In this document: positions 28,418 to 40,127 of the stretch, piece after piece
Numbering within the stretch: position 1 is the first letter of the stretch
Layout of the letters: each line of letters opens with the position of its first letter
Assembly (NCBI RefSeq): GCF_000169375.1
Contig: NZ_AAXY01000004.1
Location: 1 to 64,000, forward strand
DNA: 64,000 nucleotides
Source of the DNA: Marinobacter sp. ELB17
GTDB lineage: Bacteria > Pseudomonadota > Gammaproteobacteria > Pseudomonadales > Oleiphilaceae
Reading direction: 5' to 3'
Made by a program: the position numbers and the translations under genes
Notes under the pieces: generated by a model
Databases searched by the model: none
Seen by the model: the letters and a program-made list of their open reading frames with translations, nothing else
Told to the model about the DNA's origin: nothing

Positions 28418-29491
28418 ATGCTGCTGATACGCCCATTAGTTGACCGTGACCTTGATGCCCTGTACACCATGGCGGAACATGCGGGCAAGGGCCTGACCTC
28501 GCTGCCGGCAGACCGTGGCCTGTTGCAGCAGAAAATCGATCTGGCGGGAAACAGTTTTAACCAGCGTTGCGCCCCCGAAACGGCGCTGTATCTGTTTGCT
28601 CTTGAGGACACTACAACAGGTCAAGCGGTCGGAGTAAGCGGAATACAGGCGAGGGTTGGCCGCGATGAGGTGTTTTACAACTATCGCCTGAGCGTTACCG
28701 TGAATGCCTCGCGGGAGCTGGGCGTTCACGTGCGAACGCCTACGCTGCAACTGTCCAATGACATGACCGACGTAAGCGAAATTTGCTCGCTGTTGCTGGC
28801 GGACACTTACAAAGGCGGCGGTAACGGCCTGCTCCTGTCTCGCTGCCGATTTTTGTTTTTGGACGATTTCCGTAAACAGTTCTCTGAGAAAATCTTCGCG
28901 GAAATGCGGGGTGTGAGTGATGCCGAGGGCAATAACCCGCTGTGGGATGCTCTGGGCAGCAAGTTTTTTGATATGGCGTTCAGTGAGGCCGACCGCTTGT
29001 CGGGCATGGGCAATAAATCCTTTATTGCCGAGCTGATGCCGAAATACCCGATTTACTTGTCGATGCTGCCAAGCTCCGCCCGCTCGGTGATTGGCTGCGT
29101 GCACGCCAATACGGCGCCGGCGTTGAAAATGCTTCAGGCGGAGGGTTTTAATTTCAACGGGCTGGTGGATATTTTTGACGGCGGCCCGGTGGTGGAAACG
29201 TTTATCGACAGTATCCGCACGGTACGCGAAGCGGTTGGGCGCACGGTCACCATTACGGACACACCGGTGGCCACCGATGTGCCCGTTACCGAGCGTGTTA
29301 TTGTGGCAAATCGTTCGATGCAACATTTCCGTGCAACCACACTGCCGCTTACCTGCGTAAACGCCGACACGATTGCGTTGCCGCAAGACGTTGCTGCGGC
29401 ACTTCAGGTTCAGGCCGGCGACACAGTGCGCCTGGCGCCTTTAAAAGACAGCGGCCCGCTGCCCAGACAGTCATTCAAAGCCCCCCAATAG
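28418..29491 (+). CDS. aruG: Arginine N-succinyltransferase, beta subunit (AruG)
   Basis: A 357-residue paralogue of the preceding protein. It begins MLLIRPLVDRDLDALYTMAE and has the same landmarks: FYNYRLSVTVNASRELGV and SFIAELMPKYPIYLSML. The two form a heteromeric enzyme in Pseudomonas. The 64-base spacer before it holds no clear promoter. Confidence 0.93.
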   Translation: MLLIRPLVDRDLDALYTMAEHAGKGLTSLPADRGLLQQKIDLAGNSFNQRCAPETALYLFALEDTTTGQAVGVSGIQARVGRDEVFYNYRLSVTVNASRELGVHVRTPTLQLSNDMTDVSEICSLLLADTYKGGGNGLLLSRCRFLFLDDFRKQFSEKIFAEMRGVSDAEGNNPLWDALGSKFFDMAFSEADRLSGMGNKSFIAELMPKYPIYLSMLPSSARSVIGCVHANTAPALKMLQAEGFNFNGLVDIFDGGPVVETFIDSIRTVREAVGRTVTITDTPVATDVPVTERVIVANRSMQHFRATTLPLTCVNADTIALPQDVAAALQVQAGDTVRLAPLKDSGPLPRQSFKAPQ

Positions 29492-29509
29492 CTAACACAC
29501 ATTGTTTAA

Positions 29510-31000
<1,491 letters not shown>

Positions 31001-31050
31001 TCCGGGTAGCACATCGACGTTTATTCAAGGCCCGTTCAGGGCCATCTGCT

Positions 31051-32409
31051 ATGGAATCATTGAAAATGATAAATCATGCCCGAGAAGCCAACTTTGACGG
31101 GCTAGTGGGGCCCACCCACAACTATGCCGGGTTGTCCTGGGGCAACGTGGCATCGAAATCCAACGTCAGTGCGGTGTCTAATCCCAAAGAAGCTGCCCTG
31201 CAGGGGCTGGCGAAAATGAAGCAGCTTGCTGACCGGGGCTATGTGCAAGGAGTGCTGCCGCCCCACGAACGCCCGCACTTGCCGACCTTGCGTGCTTTGG
31301 GCTTTAGCGGCAACGACGCAGACGTTCTGGCGCAGGTGCTAAAAAAGTCTCCGGAATTGTTGGCGGCGGTGTCTTCCGCTGCGGCCATGTGGACAGCGAA
31401 TGCAGCCACGGTTTCGCCCAGCGCCGACACCCGCGACCGGCGGGTGCATTTCACCCCGGCCAACCTGGGTGCCAAGTTCCATCGCTCCATTGAGCACGTG
31501 GTCACCGGCCGTGCTTTAAAGTCCATATTCAGCGACCAAAGCCATTTTACCCACCACCCGGCGCTGCCAGCGGTGAGTCATTTTGGTGATGAAGGCGCGG
31601 CCAACCACACCCGTCTTTGCAGCGATTACGGTGCTCCCGGGGTGGAGTTGTTCGTGTATGGCCAGCGTGCGTTAAATGATAAGGCGAAGGCGCCCAAGCG
31701 CTTCCCTGCGCGGCAGACCTTTGAGGCGTCACACGCCATTGCCCGGCTGCACAATTTGCGCGATGAAGGCGTGGTATTTGCCCAGCAGAACCCGGCGGCG
31801 ATTGACGCCGGTGTGTTCCACAACGACGTGATTGCGGTCGGTAATGGCAACACCTTATTTTATCACGAGATGGCGTTTCTGAATGAAAACTCCACGCTCA
31901 ACGAAATTCGCGAGCGCCTGACCGGATGTGAGCTGCAAGCGGTGCGGGTGAGCGACAGTGAAGTGCCTCTGGCCGATGCAGTTTCGTCTTACCTGTTTAA
32001 CAGCCAACTCCTCAACACCGACAACGGCATGCTGCTGGCGGTGCCGGGCGAGTGCCGCGAAGTGGCTAGCGTGAGCCAGTATCTGGACAAACTGGTGGCC
32101 AGCGGCGGACCGATTACCGCGGTGGAAGTGTTTGATGTAAAGCAGTCTATGCGTAACGGCGGAGGGCCGGCTTGCCTGCGCTTGCGGATAGTACTGAATG
32201 ATGAAGAGCGGGCGGCCATGCATCGGGGCGTAATTCTAACGGATGTTTTATACGAGCGTTTGACTCACTGGGTAGAAGCCCATTATCGTAACAGGCTCAG
32301 CCAACAGGATCTGGCCGATCCCATGTTGCTGCAGGAAGTACAAAAAGCGCTGGACGAACTCACCGGCATTCTGAGCCTGGGGTCGATTTACGATTTTCAA
32401 CGGGGATAA
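31051..32409 (+). CDS. astB: N-succinylarginine dihydrolase (AstB)
   Basis: A 452-residue enzyme releasing two ammonia and CO2 from succinylarginine. The N-terminal hallmark is [20 protein letters not shown], and [16 protein letters not shown] near the end contains the amidinotransferase-fold cysteine region. Starts at 31051 or 31066 are both possible. It ends the first ast unit; astE is located separately. Confidence 0.95.
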   Translation: MESLKMINHAREANFDGLVGPTHNYAGLSWGNVASKSNVSAVSNPKEAALQGLAKMKQLADRGYVQGVLPPHERPHLPTLRALGFSGNDADVLAQVLKKSPELLAAVSSAAAMWTANAATVSPSADTRDRRVHFTPANLGAKFHRSIEHVVTGRALKSIFSDQSHFTHHPALPAVSHFGDEGAANHTRLCSDYGAPGVELFVYGQRALNDKAKAPKRFPARQTFEASHAIARLHNLRDEGVVFAQQNPAAIDAGVFHNDVIAVGNGNTLFYHEMAFLNENSTLNEIRERLTGCELQAVRVSDSEVPLADAVSSYLFNSQLLNTDNGMLLAVPGECREVASVSQYLDKLVASGGPITAVEVFDVKQSMRNGGGPACLRLRIVLNDEERAAMHRGVILTDVLYERLTHWVEAHYRNRLSQQDLADPMLLQEVQKALDELTGILSLGSIYDFQRG

Positions 32410-32418
32410 AAAACACCC

Positions 32419-33609
32419 ATGGTGACACCTTATTTGCGCATGGCATTGCTGGTGGTTACAGCTTTAACGACTGTGGCATGTTCAAAATCAACGGGTGAGA
32501 CTGTCACTACAACAACAGCTTCAGGCCCGGCAGTTGTGCATGTGCGCACCGCGGCGGTTGAAGGCGGCGATGCTCGCGCGGTGTCCCTGCGCTTTGCGGG
32601 CATAGTGCGTGCCAGCCAACGCGCAACGCTGACCTTTCAGCTCAGCGGAACCCTAACTGAACGTAAGGTGGAGTTGGGCCAAACTGTAGAGGTTGGCGAT
32701 GTGCTGGCGCGTATTTACAGCCCCGCCCTGGAACCGGCGCGGGATTCTGCCAGCGCTCGCCTGGATGAATTGACCACCAACTATCAACAGTCACAACGCG
32801 AATGGCAGCGCGCTAGCAGCCTGCGCGAGCGCGGTGTGGTGTCGGAACAGGCACTGGAACAGATCGCCGCCCGCCGCGACGGGCTCAAGGCCAGTGTTGC
32901 CACCGCCCGGGCATCGTTAGCCGAAGCCAGTAAAATGCTGGAAGAAAATACTCTGAAAGCGCCATTTGCCGGTCGTGTTGAAGCCTTGTTGGTCGAGCAG
33001 GATGAATTCGTTGCCGCCGGTCAGCCGGTGATGCGCATATCTTCACCCAAAGGGCGGGAAGTGGAAGTGAGAGTGCCGGTGTACCTGCTGGACCACGTTA
33101 GCCTGGGCGCAAGTCTGCCGGTGTGGTCGGTGCAAGATCGCAGCCAGGCTCCGGTACAGGGCAGCGTGATTGAAATCGCCCAGGCCGGTGCCATTCGTGG
33201 CGAGCTACAACCGCTGCTGGTGAACCTTCCGGCTAACACCCTTAATGCAGGTATGCCGGTAGAAGTGGGCATAACCCCGCAAACCACCGCGGCCTTAACC
33301 GTGCCGCTGCTGGCGGTGATACGTGACGTAAACGCCGCTGCCAGTTCCGCTTTCAGCCCTCTGCCTAGCTCCAGCTCTAATTCCATACCCGGCCCCAGCT
33401 CGAGCACCAGTGTGTTCCTCGTACGTGATGGTGTTGCCCGGCGCACGCCGGTCACGGTCTTGCGGATATTGGGTGAGCGCGCGGCCATTCAATCCGAAAG
33501 CCTGGTGGCGGGTGATCAGGTGGTGTACGCCGGCATGACCAAATTGGCTGACGGCGACACCGTGATTGAAGCGGCGCAAGCTGTGCGCACTCAGCCGGTA
33601 GAAGGATAG
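32419..33609 (+). CDS. RND efflux periplasmic adaptor lipoprotein
   Basis: A 396-residue membrane-fusion protein. The signal peptide ends in the lipobox TVAC, so it is a lipoprotein. The adaptor pattern is visible: barrel-lipoyl half QRATLTFQLSGTLTERKVEL, a coiled-coil hairpin around residues 105-165, and ENTLKAPFAGRVEALLVEQD. A Ser/Pro-rich insert near residues 310-335 is unusual. It lies seven bases before the RND pump gene; no outer-membrane factor is adjacent. Confidence 0.88.
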   Translation: MVTPYLRMALLVVTALTTVACSKSTGETVTTTTASGPAVVHVRTAAVEGGDARAVSLRFAGIVRASQRATLTFQLSGTLTERKVELGQTVEVGDVLARIYSPALEPARDSASARLDELTTNYQQSQREWQRASSLRERGVVSEQALEQIAARRDGLKASVATARASLAEASKMLEENTLKAPFAGRVEALLVEQDEFVAAGQPVMRISSPKGREVEVRVPVYLLDHVSLGASLPVWSVQDRSQAPVQGSVIEIAQAGAIRGELQPLLVNLPANTLNAGMPVEVGITPQTTAALTVPLLAVIRDVNAAASSAFSPLPSSSSNSIPGPSSSTSVFLVRDGVARRTPVTVLRILGERAAIQSESLVAGDQVVYAGMTKLADGDTVIEAAQAVRTQPVEG

Positions 33610-33616
33610 CAACGCC

Positions 33617-36600
33617 TTGATCACCCGCCGCCTGCTGAATTTTCAACGCCTGCTGGGCATGGTTGTTACTATGTTGTGCCTTCTGGGCATTGCCGCTTAC
33701 AGCACCATGCCGCGCCAGGAGGACCCATCGTTCCCCTATCGAGCGGGCCTTGTGTCGGTGGTTTATCCCGGTGCCAGCGCCGCGGATATCGAGCGCTTGG
33801 TGCTGCAACCGCTGACCGACGAATTGCGGCAAGTGGAGGAACTGGATTACAGCCAGGGCATTGCTCGCACCGGTGTAGCGCTGCTGAGCTTGCGCCTGAA
33901 AGACACGATATATGAAACCGATCCGGCTTGGGACCGTGTGCGCCGGGCGATGGACCGGGCACGCCGGGATTTTCCTGACGATGTTGGATTGATGGCGCTA
34001 GACGACCGCTTGATTGATATTCCGGCGATTGTGCTAGCAGTGGCGGGGTCGCCCTCTGTTACCGAGCTGACCGCAGTGGCCGAGAGGCTAAAGAAGAACC
34101 TGGGTGATATCAGCGGATTGTCCCGCGTTGAGCTAGACGGCGACAGCGATGAACAGATAACCCTGGCGTTAGACGACTCTGCGCTCTTCCGCCTGGGCAT
34201 ATCCCCGGCCCAAGTGTTGGACACCCTGGCACAGCGCAACCAGACCACGCCGGGCGGCTTTGTGGTAGTGAACGGCCGCCGCCTGTCGATACTGCCGAAC
34301 AGCGAATTTACCGACATTGAAGCCATACGTGCCACGCCCATTGAACTGCCAGACGGCTCCCAAGTGCCGCTGGCGGCGGCGGCGGATGTGTGGCGCGGAC
34401 CAGTGGAGCCGCGCCAGCCGGAAACCTGGTATGACGGCGAACGGGTGGTAACGCTGTCGCTGATAATGGAAGAAGACACCACCGATGCCATTCGCTTTGG
34501 CCAGCGGGTGCGGGAGCGATTGCAACAGATCCAGGGTGATTTTGCGCCTTATCAGATTCACGAGATGTTCTTCCAACCGGACAAAGTGCAGGAGCGCTTG
34601 ATAGGCTTGGCGTGGAGCCTGGTGCTGTCAGTGCTGATTATTGTAGCGGTGGTGTTCACTGGGATGGGCATACGCATGGGGCTTTTGGTGGCGTCCATTC
34701 TGCCGATGGTAGCGCTGATCAGCGTTGGCCTTTATGACATGGGCGGCGGCGTGCTGCACCAGGTAGCCATTATCGGCATGGTGATTTCCCTGGGCATTCT
34801 GATTGATAACGCCATTGTTATTGTGGAGAACATACAGGGCCATCTGGATGAAGGCATGCGCCGGCTAGATGCCCTGCGCAAAGCGGTGGGTGAGCTGGCA
34901 GGGCCTTTGGGTGCATCAACCGGCACCACCATCGCCGCGTTTACACCCATGTTGTTGTCGAAAGGCGGTGCCGCCGACTTCACCCGCGGCGTGCCGATCA
35001 TGATCATGCTGACTTTGTCTGTTAGCTACCTGCTGGCCATATCTGTGGTGCCATTGCTGGCGGCGCGGTTTCTGAAGGCCCGCCGTAGCGAGAAGGAAGA
35101 CCGGTTGATCGGGCTTGCGCGTTTTCTTGGCGGTCTGGTGTTCTACCATCCCAAGCGCTTGGTGCTGGCGGGCTCGTTATTGGTGTTTGCCAGCCTGGGC
35201 ATGACGCCGTTTATGGCCCAACAGTTTTTCCCGAACGCCGACCGGCCGCGGGTGATTGTGGAAATGTATCTGCCCGAGGGTACTGATCAGGCCCAGACAT
35301 CGGCGGTGGCTGCCCAGCTGGAACATGCGATTCGCAGCCAGCCGGCGGCGCTGGATATACAGCGTTTTGTCGGTTTTGCCGGCCCCAGTTTTTATTACAA
35401 TCTACAGCGATCACCCCAGGCGCCCAACCGCGGCCGACTGGTGATACGCACGCCCACCCTGGCCGATACCACCGACATGATTCGCTGGGTGCGCACCTAT
35501 GTGGCTGAATATCTGCCTGAGCTGGATGTGGTGGTCGGCACCCTGGCGCAGGGGCCGCCGCGGGCAGCGCCGGTGGAGGTGCGGGTATACAACGCCAACG
35601 CGGAAGATCGCGCTCGTGCCACCGAGCAGGTCTTCCGCGCCTTACGGGCGACCGTTGGCACGGTAGACTTGCGTCATGACCTGGATATTGGCGTGCCTGG
35701 CATTGAAATTAACGTGGATGACGCCACCGCTGCACGCTTTGGCCTGACCCGTGCCAACGTGGCGAACAGTCTTTACGGCCAGAGTTTTGGCATAGCGGCG
35801 GAAACCTATCGCCAGGAAGACGACCCTATTCCGCTGGTGTTGCGTTCCCGCGAGGGCACGGCTATTTCCCTGGAACGGTTGCTGTCGGTGAACATCTACA
35901 ACAGCCAGGGTGACGCCATACCGCTGGCGGCGCTGGCCTCGGTAGACACCCGTTGGGAAGCGGCGGTGATGTATTCCCGCAATGGTGTGCCAATCAATAC
36001 GGTAGCGGCGAACCTGGTCACCGGGTTCAGCTTTAGCCAGGCTCTGGATGGCATGAATCGTGCGCTGGAATCCGACCCTTTGCCGCCGGGTACGCGGTTG
36101 GAGCTGGGCGGTGATGCCAAAGGTTCGGGCGACGCTAACGGCGCGCTGTTAAAGGCTGCGCCCATTGGTATTTTGCTGCTGTTATTCTTCCTGCTGTTGC
36201 AGTTTAATTCCTTCCGCCGGGTGGGGATTATTCTGCTGACCGTGCCGTTGGCCACCGTGGGTATATTCCCGGGGCTGGTGCTGAGCGGTTCGCCTTTTGG
36301 TTTTCAGTCATTGTTGGGGGTGATTGCACTGGTGGGTATTGTGGTGAATAACGCCATTGTGCTGCTGGATGTGATGGATAGGGAGTTGGATAACGGCCAC
36401 GACATTTTTAACGCCGTGCGCAAGGCCGTAGAACAACGCACCCGGCCTATTCTGTTGACCACCGCTACCACGGTGGCGGGTTTGCTGCCGCTGGCGTTCA
36501 GCAGCTCTACGTTGTGGCCACCCATGGCCTGGGCCATTATCTCCGGCTTGCTGGCGTCTACCGTGCTGACGCTGCTGATGATTCCTGCGGTTTGCTCGCT

Positions 36601-36646
36601 GCTGATCAAAGTGCCGGTAGCCGAACCGGACAACTTACCGGCCTGA
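33617..36646 (+). CDS. RND efflux pump, inner-membrane permease
   Basis: A 1009-residue proton-driven exporter of the AcrB (HAE1) superfamily. It starts with TTG 33617, supported by AAGGA upstream and by the N-terminal RRLLNFQRLLGMVVTMLCLLG, which needs residues before the first ATG. TM4 carries GILIDNAIVIVENI with one Asp where AcrB has two; the C-terminal TM11 has GIVVNNAIVLLDVMD. Two large periplasmic domains are present. The substrate is unknown. It separates astB from the convergent astE, 37 bases beyond its end. Confidence 0.9.
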   Translation: MITRRLLNFQRLLGMVVTMLCLLGIAAYSTMPRQEDPSFPYRAGLVSVVYPGASAADIERLVLQPLTDELRQVEELDYSQGIARTGVALLSLRLKDTIYETDPAWDRVRRAMDRARRDFPDDVGLMALDDRLIDIPAIVLAVAGSPSVTELTAVAERLKKNLGDISGLSRVELDGDSDEQITLALDDSALFRLGISPAQVLDTLAQRNQTTPGGFVVVNGRRLSILPNSEFTDIEAIRATPIELPDGSQVPLAAAADVWRGPVEPRQPETWYDGERVVTLSLIMEEDTTDAIRFGQRVRERLQQIQGDFAPYQIHEMFFQPDKVQERLIGLAWSLVLSVLIIVAVVFTGMGIRMGLLVASILPMVALISVGLYDMGGGVLHQVAIIGMVISLGILIDNAIVIVENIQGHLDEGMRRLDALRKAVGELAGPLGASTGTTIAAFTPMLLSKGGAADFTRGVPIMIMLTLSVSYLLAISVVPLLAARFLKARRSEKEDRLIGLARFLGGLVFYHPKRLVLAGSLLVFASLGMTPFMAQQFFPNADRPRVIVEMYLPEGTDQAQTSAVAAQLEHAIRSQPAALDIQRFVGFAGPSFYYNLQRSPQAPNRGRLVIRTPTLADTTDMIRWVRTYVAEYLPELDVVVGTLAQGPPRAAPVEVRVYNANAEDRARATEQVFRALRATVGTVDLRHDLDIGVPGIEINVDDATAARFGLTRANVANSLYGQSFGIAAETYRQEDDPIPLVLRSREGTAISLERLLSVNIYNSQGDAIPLAALASVDTRWEAAVMYSRNGVPINTVAANLVTGFSFSQALDGMNRALESDPLPPGTRLELGGDAKGSGDANGALLKAAPIGILLLLFFLLLQFNSFRRVGIILLTVPLATVGIFPGLVLSGSPFGFQSLLGVIALVGIVVNNAIVLLDVMDRELDNGHDIFNAVRKAVEQRTRPILLTTATTVAGLLPLAFSSSTLWPPMAWAIISGLLASTVLTLLMIPAVCSLLIKVPVAEPDNLPA

Positions 36647-36683
36647 TCCGTTTTCCGGCTGGCTATTTGAATTTATGGAACGT

Positions 36684-37739
36684 TCAAACAGCCAGTCGGG
36701 ACACCAGCAATCCCACACGCTGGCCAACGGGCACATCGCGGTTTGGAAACACAATGGCTTCGGGCTTCCCGCCTACGCAGTAGCGTTGATTGCTGTCTTC
36801 CCAAATGACAGTGCCCGGGGCGTATTGGGTGAAGTTTGCCACGTCATCCGGCACGTGAAACTGAAAACCCTCACCGCTGTTCAGAATTTCGTGAACCACC
36901 TGAAATATAGCCAGCTCTTGTAGGCCGCCTGCTGTGGCTGCAGAAGCTGGCGCTGGTAATCCGGCCAGGCGCCGTTCCAGTGCGTTATGAATACCTTGAA
37001 AACGGCTCAGATCGTTCTGGCCGAAGGGTTTTACCTGGCCCAGCTCTACCGTGAAGCTTTGGGCGTTCAGAGCGGATGACGAAAATGAAGCAAAGGTGGT
37101 GCCGGCTTTGTGTTGCAGCAATAGGGTATGCACATCCGCTTCCAGCAAAAAGGCGCACTGCTCAGCAGGTACCTGGCGGCCGGCCACAAACGCATAGAGT
37201 GCGAACTTCTCCCGTTGAGAAGAACGTATGGCGGTGTGCAGATCGTAGTGGCTCAACGCCAGGCCCCGTGCCTGCGTTTGCTCGGCGAAGGTCTGGCACA
37301 GCTGTTCCAGCTGCAGCGCGCGCTCGGCTTCTGGTGTTTGACGGACTTCGTCACGCCGGTGTGCGCCGCTGAACAGTCGGTTCAGGTTGGCGTCAATAAA
37401 GCGCTTGCCCGTTACCATGGCCTGCGGGTTGCCGAGTATCAGCAAGGTGGGGCAGGCAGGCTGTAAGGCGCCACTAAGCAGTTCGTTAACCAGCTGGTTT
37501 AGCACTTCGATGGGCGCGGTTTCATTGCCGTGAACACCGGCAGAAATCATCATCGCGTCTTGATGGGTGTTTTGGCGGCTTACTGGCGGGCTAACCTGTA
37601 AAATGCCGGTGCCCAGTTGCACCAGTTCTCCCCCGCCCGGCAACCCATGGCGGCATTGGGGAAGGGCTTTGCTGGCGTTTTCCAGGGTGTGGCTTAGCCA
37701 GTCTTGTTTGCTGTTAAAAAATGCGCTGCTGGCGGTCAT
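36684..37739 (-). CDS. astE: Succinylglutamate desuccinylase (AstE)
   Basis: A 351-residue zinc carboxypeptidase-like enzyme ending arginine succinyl catabolism by making glutamate and succinate. Metal ligands are visible in ISAGVHGNETAPIEVLNQL (H and E) and LSHYDLHTAIRSS (H). It is last in the leftward unit with the amino acid importer, an unusual position compared with aruCFGDBE. Confidence 0.94.
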   Translation of the reverse strand: MTASSAFFNSKQDWLSHTLENASKALPQCRHGLPGGGELVQLGTGILQVSPPVSRQNTHQDAMMISAGVHGNETAPIEVLNQLVNELLSGALQPACPTLLILGNPQAMVTGKRFIDANLNRLFSGAHRRDEVRQTPEAERALQLEQLCQTFAEQTQARGLALSHYDLHTAIRSSQREKFALYAFVAGRQVPAEQCAFLLEADVHTLLLQHKAGTTFASFSSSALNAQSFTVELGQVKPFGQNDLSRFQGIHNALERRLAGLPAPASAATAGGLQELAIFQVVHEILNSGEGFQFHVPDDVANFTQYAPGTVIWEDSNQRYCVGGKPEAIVFPNRDVPVGQRVGLLVSRLAV

Positions 37740-37766
37740 TGGTTGCTCTTTATCAGGAATTCCTTG

Positions 37767-38489
37767 TCAGGAGTTCATCGGGCGCTGATGTCGTAGCAGG
37801 TGGTTTTCCAGTTTGCGGAACACAAACACCAGTATAAAAGTGAGCATCAGGTAAATCAGCGCGACGAATATGAATGCGTCAAAGGGTGCGTAGGTGCGTG
37901 CGTATATATTGCGCGCGGCGCCGGTCAAATCCACCATGGTAACCACGCTGGCAATAGCGCTGGCGTGCAGCATGAAAATCACTTCGTTCGAGTAGGCCTG
38001 AACCGCACGGCGTGCCGCGTTGGGCAGAATAATGCGGCGCATACGCAGCATCCAGCTCATACCGTAGGCTTTGGCAGCTTCAATTTCACCCATCGGCGTG
38101 GCGATAATGGCACCGCGGATAATTTCGGTGGTGTAGGCGGCTGTGTTGAGGGTAAACGCCAGCAGGGCCGGGTAAAAAGGCTCGCGGAAAATATTCCACC
38201 AGAAGGTTTCCTGAATACCGGGAATCTGGGCAATACCGTAATAAATAATGTACAGCTGAATCAGCAGCGGCGTGCCGCGAAACAGATACGTATACACCCA
38301 GATCGGGCCAGACACAAACGGGTTGCGCACGGTGCGCAGAATGGCCAGGGGTAATGCAATGACAAGGCCGATCAACAGCGACAAAAACACCAGCTGCACG
38401 GTGGTTACCAGGCCATTCCAGTATTCCAGAAGGGTCATGACGGTGAAGATATCGTTCTGGTTCAGCCACTGGCTGATGAAGTCTGGCAT
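37767..38489 (-). CDS. aotM: Arginine/ornithine-type ABC permease (HisM/AotM)
   Basis: A 240-residue permease of the polar amino acid family. The coupling loop is EAAKAYGMSWMLRMRRIILP, and PIWVYTYLFRGTPLLIQLYI is the typical start region of the family. It lies 3 bases after the other permease gene. The substrate assignment follows the adjoining astE and the HisJ/AotJ-like binding protein. Confidence 0.88.
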   Translation of the reverse strand: MPDFISQWLNQNDIFTVMTLLEYWNGLVTTVQLVFLSLLIGLVIALPLAILRTVRNPFVSGPIWVYTYLFRGTPLLIQLYIIYYGIAQIPGIQETFWWNIFREPFYPALLAFTLNTAAYTTEIIRGAIIATPMGEIEAAKAYGMSWMLRMRRIILPNAARRAVQAYSNEVIFMLHASAIASVVTMVDLTGAARNIYARTYAPFDAFIFVALIYLMLTFILVFVFRKLENHLLRHQRPMNS

Positions 38490-38492
38490 AAA

Positions 38493-39197
38493 TCAGCTCC
38501 TTTGCACCACGCCAACATTGGCGCGAATGTCCAGCCACTTGATGAACAGCTCGGAAACCGCTGTCAGCGACAGATAAACAAAGGCCACGGGGATGAAAAA
38601 GTGAAACGGCATGCGCTCGGCTTTGGCGGCTTCTTCAGCCACTCTCACCATATCGGTCAGGCCGATAATGGATACCAAAGCGGTGGTTTTCAGCAATACC
38701 TGCCAGTTGTTGCCAATGCCAGGCAGAGCATGGCGCAGCATTTGCGGAAATATAATACGTCGAAAGGTATGCCAGCGTGAAAATCCATAAGCCCGGGCAG
38801 CTTCTATCTGGCCGGTGTCTACCGCCAAAAAGGCACCGCGGAAGGTTTCGGTCATATAGGCGCCAAAGATAAGACCGATGGTGACCACGCCGGAAATAAA
38901 AGGGTCGAACTGAAAAAAGAAGTCGATTTCGTAGGCTTCCCACAACACATCAGACAGGCTGTTCACCGCCAGTTGACCGCCGTAATAGAACAGCATCATC
39001 ATCACTATGTCTGGGACGCCGCGAATGCAGGTGGTGTAGGTGGTCGCTATGGCTCGCAATGGTCGGTTGTCCGACAGCTTGGCAGAGGCTCCAACCAGGC
39101 CTAGGATTAGCGACACGGCCAGCGACAGGAACGCCAGTTCCATTGTCACAATAGCCCCGCTCAGCAGTTCCGGGCCGTAACCTTTTAGATCAAGCAT
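38493..39197 (-). CDS. aotQ: Arginine/ornithine-type ABC permease (HisQ/AotQ)
   Basis: A 234-residue permease; partner of the HisM-type protein. It begins MLDLKGYGPELLSGAIVTME, with TTYTTCIRGVPDIVMMMLFY and coupling loop EAARAYGFSRWHTFRRIIFP. It lies 51 bases after the binding-protein gene. Confidence 0.88.
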   Translation of the reverse strand: MLDLKGYGPELLSGAIVTMELAFLSLAVSLILGLVGASAKLSDNRPLRAIATTYTTCIRGVPDIVMMMLFYYGGQLAVNSLSDVLWEAYEIDFFFQFDPFISGVVTIGLIFGAYMTETFRGAFLAVDTGQIEAARAYGFSRWHTFRRIIFPQMLRHALPGIGNNWQVLLKTTALVSIIGLTDMVRVAEEAAKAERMPFHFFIPVAFVYLSLTAVSELFIKWLDIRANVGVVQRS

Positions 39198-39248
39198 GAA
39201 ATATTCCGGTAATCCGGGGTGGCCAGAGTGGCCACCCCGAAGGCATGA

Positions 39249-39998
39249 TTAAACCTTGATGTCGTAAGCGAAGTATTTCTTCATGATGGCATCGTAGGTG
39301 CCGTTTTCTTTGAGGGTGTCTAGTGCTTTGTTGACACGTTCGGCCAGGTCTGTATCGCGCTTGCGCATGGCAACGCCGACGCCTTCACCCAGCTTCACTG
39401 ACTCGCCAATTTCAATAAAACCGTCTTTGTTTTTGATGGTCTGTTCGCCCACCGGGTAGTCTACAAATACCACGTCAAGGCGCTGGCCTTCCAGATCCAG
39501 AACCATGTCGTCGGCGGTGTTGTAACGCTTGATGTTTACAACGCCGGTCATGTTTTCAGTGACAAATGTATCCATGGTAGTGCCGCGCTGCACGCCCACA
39601 GACTTGTCTTTCATGGCGTCCATGTCGGTTACGTCGATATCAAACCCTTCCGCCGCAAACCAGCCGCCCGGTGTGTTGTAGTAAGGCTTGGAGAACAGTA
39701 CGCGCTCGGCGCGCTCCGGGGTGACTGACATGGAAGACATGATGGCGTCAAACTTGCGCGCCAGCAGGCCAGGAATCATGCCGTCCCAGGCTTGGATGAC
39801 AAACTCGCACTTGGCGTTCATTTCTTCGCACATGGCTTCAGCCAGCTCGACTTCAAAGCCGGTGAGTTCGCCATTTTCATCTTTGTATTCGAACGGCTCG
39901 TAGGGCACGTCGAAAGCAATGCGAATGCTGTCTTCGGCCTGTACCGAACCCGTCAGCATGGCCAGCGCGCAGCTGGCGGCAATCAGAATTTTTTTCAT
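39249..39998 (-). CDS. aotJ: Arginine/ornithine-type ABC substrate-binding protein
   Basis: A 249-residue periplasmic binding protein of the HisJ/ArgT/AotJ family. The signal peptide MKKILIAASCALAMLTGSVQ-A precedes EDSIRIAFDVPYEPFEYKD. Family segments are ELTGFEVELAEAMCEEM and MSSMSVTPERAERVLFSKPY. A longer frame up to 40124 adds only an implausible N-terminus. It follows the ATPase gene by 129 bases. Confidence 0.9.
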   Translation of the reverse strand: MKKILIAASCALAMLTGSVQAEDSIRIAFDVPYEPFEYKDENGELTGFEVELAEAMCEEMNAKCEFVIQAWDGMIPGLLARKFDAIMSSMSVTPERAERVLFSKPYYNTPGGWFAAEGFDIDVTDMDAMKDKSVGVQRGTTMDTFVTENMTGVVNIKRYNTADDMVLDLEGQRLDVVFVDYPVGEQTIKNKDGFIEIGESVKLGEGVGVAMRKRDTDLAERVNKALDTLKENGTYDAIMKKYFAYDIKV

Positions 39999-40127
39999 GG
40001 GTGAACTCTCCAGTGGTTTGCCTTTAATGGCTTTTTTTATCACTACGCTGAATAAAGCACGAATTACAGAAAAATTGTACAAAAACACAATACAGAAAAT
40101 GAAATACGAAAAACACGATAACACCCG